This document shows positions 59,460-64,000 of a DNA stretch of 64,000 nt, one piece after another (position 1 is the first letter of the stretch; each line of letters opens with the position of its first letter). The notes beneath the pieces were generated by a model. The model did not search any database and had not been told where the DNA came from. It was given only the letters and a program-made list of their open reading frames with translations. Origin of the DNA: an uncultured Collinsella sp. (GTDB lineage: Bacteria > Actinomycetota > Coriobacteriia > Coriobacteriales > Coriobacteriaceae). The translations under genes were made by a program, and so were the position numbers. Where the stretch lies: the NCBI GenBank assembly GCA_934654585.1, contig CAKUGF010000005.1, forward strand, positions 1-64,000. The letters run 5' to 3'.

Positions 59460-60299
59460 TTATTCGCCCGGGTTGATGTTCGCGTAGAACTCTGCACCAT
59501 CATCGAGCCGCAGGATGCCGACGCGGCCGAACTCGGAGCCGGTGGCAGCGGCGCAGTCGATGTCGATGCGGTCGGGCACGCCGGCGGTATCCTCGCCGCC
59601 CAGACGCACGATCTGCCCGCGGCCCGATTCCTCATCGAGCCCCGCCAGGCCGCCGACCTCGCAATAGCGTCCGAGCGACACCGTAGGCGTGTGGCCGCTC
59701 ACCACGACCGGGCCCTTGCCCTCGGCAGAAAGCAGCCCCGTCGGCGCATCCCAATAGCCGTGACGAATCCACAGTAGGTCATCGGACGACTGCACCGCGA
59801 GCATCTGCTGCAGCAGCTCGCGATCGGCGCCCACAGCGCCGGCGCCATCGGCACAATCGACGCCATGCTCAAGTAAAAACGCCCGCGCCGCCTCGGTCTC
59901 GATACCAGCATGCACCAGCAGATACGGGCGCTCCTCGGTCTCGGTCACCGCATAGAGCGGCAACCCCGCCATCCAGCGCACGAGCTCCTCGTATGCCTCA
60001 AATTCCATGTCGTTGAGCTGCTCGCGCGTCGTCCAGCCACCGTTGATATCCCAAGTCTCGGCATCGAGCGGATCCTGGCCAATGATGGCGTCGAGCATAA
60101 TCTGTTCGTGATTGCCCTTGAGCACGTGGGCGTTGGGCAGCGAGCGCACGAGCTTGATAACGCCGACCGGATCGGGCCCGCGATCGATCATATCGCCCAG
60201 CACGTACAGCGTGTCGTCGGACGTCAGCGAAATCTTGGACAGGGCCTCATCAAGCGCACGCACGTGCCCGTGAGCATCAGATGTCACATAGATCGCCAT
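59460..60299 (-). CDS. PPP-family serine/threonine protein phosphatase (or diadenosine tetraphosphatase-like)
   Basis: A 279-residue metallophosphoesterase with all PPP motifs: SDAHGH at residue 7 (GDxHG variant), LGDMIDRGPDPVG near 36, LKGNHEQIM near 60 (GNHE), HAGI near 128 and GHTPT near 200. The gene is single. Substrate could be phosphoproteins or Np4N nucleotides. AGGAGAGG precedes the ATG. Ends 270 bases from the flippase, with a drifted hairpin and nothing else between. Confidence 0.88.
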   Translation of the reverse strand: MAIYVTSDAHGHVRALDEALSKISLTSDDTLYVLGDMIDRGPDPVGVIKLVRSLPNAHVLKGNHEQIMLDAIIGQDPLDAETWDINGGWTTREQLNDMEFEAYEELVRWMAGLPLYAVTETEERPYLLVHAGIETEAARAFLLEHGVDCADGAGAVGADRELLQQMLAVQSSDDLLWIRHGYWDAPTGLLSAEGKGPVVVSGHTPTVSLGRYCEVGGLAGLDEESGRGQIVRLGGEDTAGVPDRIDIDCAAATGSEFGRVGILRLDDGAEFYANINPGE

Positions 60300-60606
60300 G
60301 GTACGCCTCTCCTTGCATTGCAGCCGAAGCCCGGTGCCGCAACTAAAACTTCAAGTTGAACTTAAACGTTACCCATTGTACTCCGTTGCAATAAAGCTGG
60401 AAAGGGTCGCATGCTACAGGCGATAGTCCATGCCGTCCACGCCACGCCGCCAGCCCCAGCACCTCAACCAGCACCGCTCGCGTCGCAGCCACGTGTCGAA
60501 AATGCGAACGCCAGCGCCTCAGCCCCATAAACCCACCATCTTTGGGTACAAATAACCGCAGACAACAAACCGTGCCACGCCAACCACCCAGGAGCGGACA
60601 CCATCC
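60300..60606. other. Divergent promoter region, phosphatase / antiporter
   Basis: 307 bases. A small palindrome TTCAAGTTGAA (60350-60360) lies near a TTGAAC; the rest shows no gene or repeat. Confidence 0.35.
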
Positions 60607-62208
60607 ATGAACCAGATCCTTCTCTTTATCGGCCTCGTCATTATTCTGTGCCTGACCATCAAACCCGTCGGCAAAAAGCTCCCCTTCCCCACCCTGCTCA
60701 TCTTTATCGCGCTCGGCATGCTGCTGGGCGTCAACGGCCCAGCGCACATCGACTTTAGCGACTACGCGCTCACCGAAACCGTCTGTAGTACGGCGCTGCT
60801 CTTCATCATGTTCTACGGCGGCTTTAACACCAACATCGACCGCGCCAAGCCCGTCGCCGCGCCCGCGGTGCTGCTGAGCACGCTCGGCGTCGTCGTCACT
60901 GCCGGTATCACCGGCGCATTTGCGCACTTTATGCTGGGTTTCGACTGGATCGGCGGCCTGCTGCTGGGCTCCGTTGTGGCGTCCACCGACGCAGCGAGCG
61001 TCTTTAGCGTCCTGCGCGAGCACAGCCTATCGCTGAGGGGTGGCACGGACTCGCTACTCGAGGTCGAATCGGGCTCCAACGACCCCGTCGCCTACATGCT
61101 CACCGCCGTGCTCGCCACACTCGCGGCCGGCGGCGATATCAACATTCCCGTGCTGCTCGCCAAGCAAATCATCCTGGGCGTGGGGCTGGGCCTTGTCATC
61201 GGCTGGGCGGCGGGCCGCCTGATCGAGCGCGCGCATGCAACGGCCGAGGGCGCGCAGACCATCTTTTTGTTCGCCGTGGCCATCGTCGCCTACGCACTGC
61301 CGAGCTACCTGGGCGGCAACGGCTTTTTGGCCGTGTACCTGGCCGGCATTGTGCTGGGAGCCAGCGACATCACCGGCAAGGTCGAGCTGGCGCACTTCTT
61401 TGACACCCTCACCGAGATGGCCGAGATGACAATCTTCTTCTTGCTCGGCCTGCTCGTGACGCCCGCGCGCCTGCCGCAAATGCTGCTGCCAGGCCTGGCG
61501 CTCATGGCGTTCATGCTCTTCGTGAGCCGCCCCATCGCCGTCGGTCTGCTGCTGGCGCCCTTTAAGACAAGCCCCCGCCAGGTTGCGCTCGTAAGCTGGG
61601 CGGGCCTGCGCGGCGCAGCTTCGGTCGTGTTTAGCCTCTTTGCCGTGGTGGCCGGCGTTCCCGGCGGGCACGACCTGTTTGACTTGGTGTTTGTAATTGC
61701 CGTGTCGAGCATTGTGGTGCAGGGCTCGCTGCTGCCGGCGGTGGCGAAGAAGCTCGATATGATCGATGCAGAAGGCGACGTGCGCCGCACCTTTAACGAC
61801 TACCGCGACGAGGACGGCATGTCGTTTGTAAAGCTCAAGGTAGGCGCGGGGCATCCGTTTGCTGGCCGCTCGCTTGCCGATATTGGCAGCGCGACGGACA
61901 TGCTTGTGGTCCTGGTGCTGCGCGACGGAGCGCACCCGGTTCTGCCCAATGGCGATACCGTGATTGAAGAAGGCGACCTGTTGGTGATGGCTGCCCCAAC
62001 GTTCGAAGAGCGTGCCGAGGTTACGCTGCGCGAGGTCACCGTGACGCCCCACGGCCGCCTAGCCGGCCAGCGTCTACGCGACGTGCCACAGGGCAAGCAC
62101 CCGTTTATCGTGGTGATGCTCAAGCGCGACGGCCAAACGATCATCCCCGACGGCAACACCCTCATATACGCCGGCGACGAAGCCGTCATCGCCACGCTAG
62201 CGTCATAG
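60607..62208 (+). CDS. K+/H+ (Na+/H+) antiporter, NhaP2/CvrA type
   Basis: A 533-residue CPA1-type exchanger. About 12 membrane helices occupy residues 1-385, with GSVVASTDAASVFSVL near 120 (ion-binding TDAA), ESGSNDPVAYMLT near 153 (the ND site) and SWAGLRGAASVVFSLF near 330. Two tandem RCK_C/TrkA-C domains follow (about 400-465 and 475-533: GHPFAGRSLADIG…EEGDLLVMAAP, then GRLAGQRLRDVP…YAGDEAVIATLAS). It expels K+ or Na+ for H+. CAGGAGCG precedes the ATG. Confidence 0.92.
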   Translation: MNQILLFIGLVIILCLTIKPVGKKLPFPTLLIFIALGMLLGVNGPAHIDFSDYALTETVCSTALLFIMFYGGFNTNIDRAKPVAAPAVLLSTLGVVVTAGITGAFAHFMLGFDWIGGLLLGSVVASTDAASVFSVLREHSLSLRGGTDSLLEVESGSNDPVAYMLTAVLATLAAGGDINIPVLLAKQIILGVGLGLVIGWAAGRLIERAHATAEGAQTIFLFAVAIVAYALPSYLGGNGFLAVYLAGIVLGASDITGKVELAHFFDTLTEMAEMTIFFLLGLLVTPARLPQMLLPGLALMAFMLFVSRPIAVGLLLAPFKTSPRQVALVSWAGLRGAASVVFSLFAVVAGVPGGHDLFDLVFVIAVSSIVVQGSLLPAVAKKLDMIDAEGDVRRTFNDYRDEDGMSFVKLKVGAGHPFAGRSLADIGSATDMLVVLVLRDGAHPVLPNGDTVIEEGDLLVMAAPTFEERAEVTLREVTVTPHGRLAGQRLRDVPQGKHPFIVVMLKRDGQTIIPDGNTLIYAGDEAVIATLAS

Positions 62209-62219
62209 CTGTCCCGCGT

Positions 62220-62248
62220 TTGAAAGCCATCCGATGTCATGCTATAAA
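62220..62248 (+). promoter_or_regulatory. Promoter of a candidate small RNA
   Basis: TTGAAA (62220-62225) and TATAAA (62243-62248) with an exact 17-base spacer. It starts 12 bases after the antiporter stop. The predicted start point is about 62254-62256. Confidence 0.55.
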
Positions 62249-62254
62249 GAACAC

Positions 62255-62310
62255 GGTACCCTCGAATAGAGGGACCTCCAAGAGCCGGGGGATGTCCCCC
62301 GGCGTTTTTT
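62255..62310 (+). ncRNA. Candidate small RNA, about 56 nt
   Basis: Downstream of the promoter at 62220 come two hairpins: GGTACCCTC-GAATA-GAGGGACC (62255-62277, one A-A mismatch in the stem) and the terminator GCCGGGGGA-TG-TCCCCCGGC with TTTTTT. There is no open frame. It could instead be only the terminator region of the antiporter gene; the separate promoter and first hairpin argue for a distinct RNA. Confidence 0.5.
62284..62310 (+). terminator. Strong rho-independent terminator
   Basis: GCCGGGGGA and TCCCCCGGC are separated by two bases, then G and six T. Confidence 0.93.
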
Positions 62311-62336
62311 ATGCAGCTCGATGCCCGCCATTAGGA

Positions 62337-63011
62337 TTAGGCAACGGCCTTCTTTCTAATTTCTTTCAGTAGGCCTTTTTTGAACGCAGTGCTACCGCCA
62401 AAGAACTTTTGGTCAGTATTGGTTTGTTTGCTTGCTTGATATTTCAAACTCGTGAACTCAATGGTACAGATATAATCCGCCGCTTGAGCCAAATAGTAAT
62501 CTGACGAGGTTGTAGGCTTATAGATAACTGCATTTTTGGCCAAAGCGTAATCGATTGCCTTGTGAAGCGCACTCGAAACCGAACCCTGTCCTCCATCGTA
62601 ATAAATCTTTACGGCATCAAACTGCTGAAACCAACTCAAATTGTCGAATATGAAATCGATGATTTCACGCCGCATCGCATCAGCGATCTGTTTAAGCGTT
62701 CGATACCGATGCGTCTTGAATACAAACACCTTGTACGAAATGGGCAAATGTCGAAACATAACTCGAAATAGTGAGAACAGCCTCTTTCTCTCACTGATAT
62801 CCAAATCCTTGAACTGATCTTTTCCATTCATGAGGGGCGAAGCGTGGAATGGAAGAAGAGGCAGCCCGCTTTCGGCCACCGCCCTCTCATACTTCTTTAT
62901 TCCCTCGGCAATGGAAAAGTCTTGCTCATGAAATACAAAGGCCACTAGATACTATCTTTCACGTAGATCATCGCTTCCAGATTCATCAATGAAGATACTC
63001 AACTCCCGCAT
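62337..63011 (-). pseudogene. DUF3800 gene interrupted by one in-frame stop
   Basis: From the ATG at 63011 (AAGGAT upstream) the frame reads MRELSIFIDESGSDDLRER, then TAG at 62952-62954, then YLVAFVFHEQD… to the stop at 62337. The first part holds the DESG motif of DUF3800; the second part (about 205 residues) has KIYYDGGQGSVSSAL and YYLAQAADYICTIEF, the family's C-terminal pattern. One base change (for example TAC or TAT to TAG) explains the break. AT-rich compared with neighbours. Not a shift. The downstream part can restart only at a GTG (62945). Likely inactive unless read through. Confidence 0.85.
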
Positions 63012-63024
63012 GGGCAATCCTTAA

Positions 63025-63052
63025 TAAAAAAGCCGGGGAAAACGTCCCCGGC
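63025..63052 (-). terminator. Terminator upstream of the broken DUF3800 gene
   Basis: On the minus strand GCCGGGGA-CGTTT-TCCCCGGC, then TTTTTT. It stops transcripts arriving from the right, or acts as a leader terminator for the DUF3800 gene. The stem holds a GGGGAC. Confidence 0.88.
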
Positions 63053-63300
63053 ACTTGGAAGCCCTCTCTTAAGAGATGACCACCAACTTTATACCATGAA
63101 GTCGGACATATATTCAAGCATGAGTATAAGATGCAAACATATGTTCGTCAACAACAAACGTGGCTATTGCTCCTGTCGCGCACAGCAGCAGGAAAAACCA
63201 CGCCAGCTACGCTTCCGCGCGATCGAGCAGGCTCAAAGAGTATGGGAGAAGCGAGCATCGCCACTCCCCCATACGACCTCGGCAAGTCGCTCAGCATCAT
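63053..63300. other. Gene-free stretch
   Basis: About 250 bases. Short open frames on the plus strand lack ribosome binding sites. Nothing else recognised. Confidence 0.4.
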
Positions 63301-63393
63301 CTAGCGAGTGCCGTTGCGCTCGACGCCCTGGCCTTTGTCGTAAATGCACTCCCCCGTGGTGAAATCCCACTTGAGATCCCAGGCGTTCAAAAA
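63301..63393 (-). pseudogene. Possible gene remnant, 30 codons
   Basis: Between an in-frame TGA (63394-63396) and a TAG (63301-63303), the minus strand reads a protein-like WDLKWDFTTGECIYDKGQG. It looks like the C-terminus of a lost gene; no family was recognised, and no start exists. Confidence 0.35.
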
Positions 63394-63414
63394 TCAGGCG
63401 GTAAAACTTTTGTA

Positions 63415-63481
63415 AGTTGCGGTGATATAGGGACTGAATAGGCCTCTGAGCAGCCATTTCAGTCCCTATTTCACCGCAACT
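63415..63481. repeat. Palindrome family B, copy 4
   Basis: AGTTGCGGTGATATAGGGACTGAA pairs with TTTCAGTCCCTATTTCACCGCAACT. Same version as copy 2 (GGACTG/CAGTCC), and also followed by TATTGATGGGATGGGG. Confidence 0.85.
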
Positions 63482-63514
63482 TATTGATGGGATGGGGTTG
63501 AGGGGCGGCTGTGG

Positions 63515-63733
63515 TCACCAGTCCTCGCCCGTGTCGTAGCCATTATCGTCGTCGACGGCAAAGTCGCGGAGGTCGAGGCCTTCGCGTTCGGCTCGGGCAA
63601 AAAGTTCTTGAGGAGACTCGTCCTCGATATCCATCACGTCGAGCATGGCAGCCGGAAAACCCACGCCGGCTGCACTCCCCGCACGGTCGAGCAGGCTCTC
63701 GCGCAGCTGGTCAACATCAACATCGATCTTCAT
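63515..63733 (-). CDS. Small acidic hypothetical protein
   Basis: A 72-residue very acidic protein: an N-terminal IDVDVDQLRESLLDRAGS, a hydrophobic VGFPAAMLDVMDIEDESP, and a C-terminal Asp-rich tail. The helical centre (SPQELFARAEREGLDL) is consistent with a small adaptor or partner protein. Not recognised. It follows the next gene by 26 bases, on the same strand, so they probably form an operon. Confidence 0.6.
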   Translation of the reverse strand: MKIDVDVDQLRESLLDRAGSAAGVGFPAAMLDVMDIEDESPQELFARAEREGLDLRDFAVDDDNGYDTGEDW

Positions 63734-63759
63734 GGTGAACCCCTTGCCGGAACAGGCCC

Positions 63760-64000
63760 CTACTCAGCAGCGCCGAGCACATTCACGGCTGCAACAAAAG
63801 CTGCAACCTGCTTGTCATCCATCTGCGTGGCCAAACGCCCCACCGGCTCGTCGTAGGCATACTGCACCTTATCGATAAAGCAGTCCCAAGCGCGCTCGTC
63901 CACGCGCACAGCGGTCTCGCAATACTGGCTGAGCTTTTTGAGTCCATACCAAAACGCATTCACATGGCGCACGGGATCCTCGTCCAGCACGCCATCGTAG
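63760..64000 (-). CDS. Hypothetical protein, C-terminal part (cut by right edge)
   Basis: The frame is open from the window edge to the stop at 63760, about 80 residues. It contains NAFWYGLKKLSQYCE, AWDCFIDKVQYAYDEPVGRL and TQMDDKQVAAFVAAVNVLG: a helical, non-membrane protein. A GTG at 63990 is the first start inside the window, but the coding sequence clearly continues to the right (YDG precedes it). Not recognised. Confidence 0.6.
   Translation of the reverse strand, partial: YDGVLDEDPVRHVNAFWYGLKKLSQYCETAVRVDERAWDCFIDKVQYAYDEPVGRLATQMDDKQVAAFVAAVNVLGAAE

Overview
The window looks like a chromosomal segment of a high-GC, anaerobic gut actinomycete of class Coriobacteriia, most likely Collinsella. 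The evidence is the pairing of a NifU-like scaffold with a GGGtGRT-family protein, an Rrf2-sufCBDSU Fe-S operon, a Rho factor with a long Ala/Glu/basic N-terminal extension, a CarD regulator, ATP-type PEP carboxykinase, and strong G/C codon bias. This assignment is inferred from gene content, not from a database match.

Layout. 0-3.4 kb: the 5' end of a secreted ChW-repeat surface protein, then a complete IS21-family insertion (istA/istB, with ends). 3.7-10.6 kb: an AT-rich DUF2971 gene of foreign character, then surface-polysaccharide genes (three family-2 glycosyltransferases, an acyltransferase-3 membrane protein, a polytopic membrane protein). 10.6-14.3 kb: a predicted AAA-ATPase-like protein and an LPXTG-like anchored protein. 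14.4-20.4 kb: an Rrf2/IscR-type regulator divergent from sufC-B-D-S-U. 20.4-25.3 kb: a RAYT transposase, the NifU-like/GGGtGRT pair, and a flavoprotein. 25.3-27.3 kb: a small gene plus a DUF3800 gene, a displaced tRNA-Lys 3' fragment, two tRNA-Lys and one tRNA-His. 27.5-37.8 kb: an aminotransferase, a ROK kinase fragment, a VanZ-like protein, a large membrane protein, rho, argS and carD. 38-45.9 kb: a second RAYT, an HD-domain protein, proA, a prolyl-aminopeptidase-like hydrolase, proB, pncB and a small membrane protein. 46-62.2 kb: tRNA-Ala, a radical SAM protein, a 6S-like RNA candidate, a WecA/TagO-type transferase, trpS, an MGMT-like protein, degV, a MarR regulator, a B3/B4 protein, pckA, lactate permease, a flippase, a PPP phosphatase and a K+/H+ antiporter. 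62.2-64 kb: a small-RNA candidate, a DUF3800 gene broken by a nonsense codon, and two small hypothetical genes, one of them cut by the window edge.

The most unusual structure is intergenic. At least six sets of short hairpins have unrelated stems, but all carry a GGGAC/GGGGAC core in the loop on the same strand. Many sit on or within a few bases of a stop codon, in the same orientation as the gene they follow (after carD, the HD gene, proA, proB, pncB, degV, pckA, the radical SAM gene, lactate permease and the prolyl aminopeptidase). Two RAYT (HUH, REP-associated) transposases lie in the same window, one of them with the first HUH histidine changed to arginine. A second palindrome set (about 67 bp, covarying stems), a pair of 130-145 bp elements with different terminal inverted repeats but a shared core, and a 220 bp MITE-like element add to this. 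A shared 18-base motif upstream of both the suf operon and the NifU-like/GGGtGRT pair suggests that the latter belongs to the Fe-S regulon.
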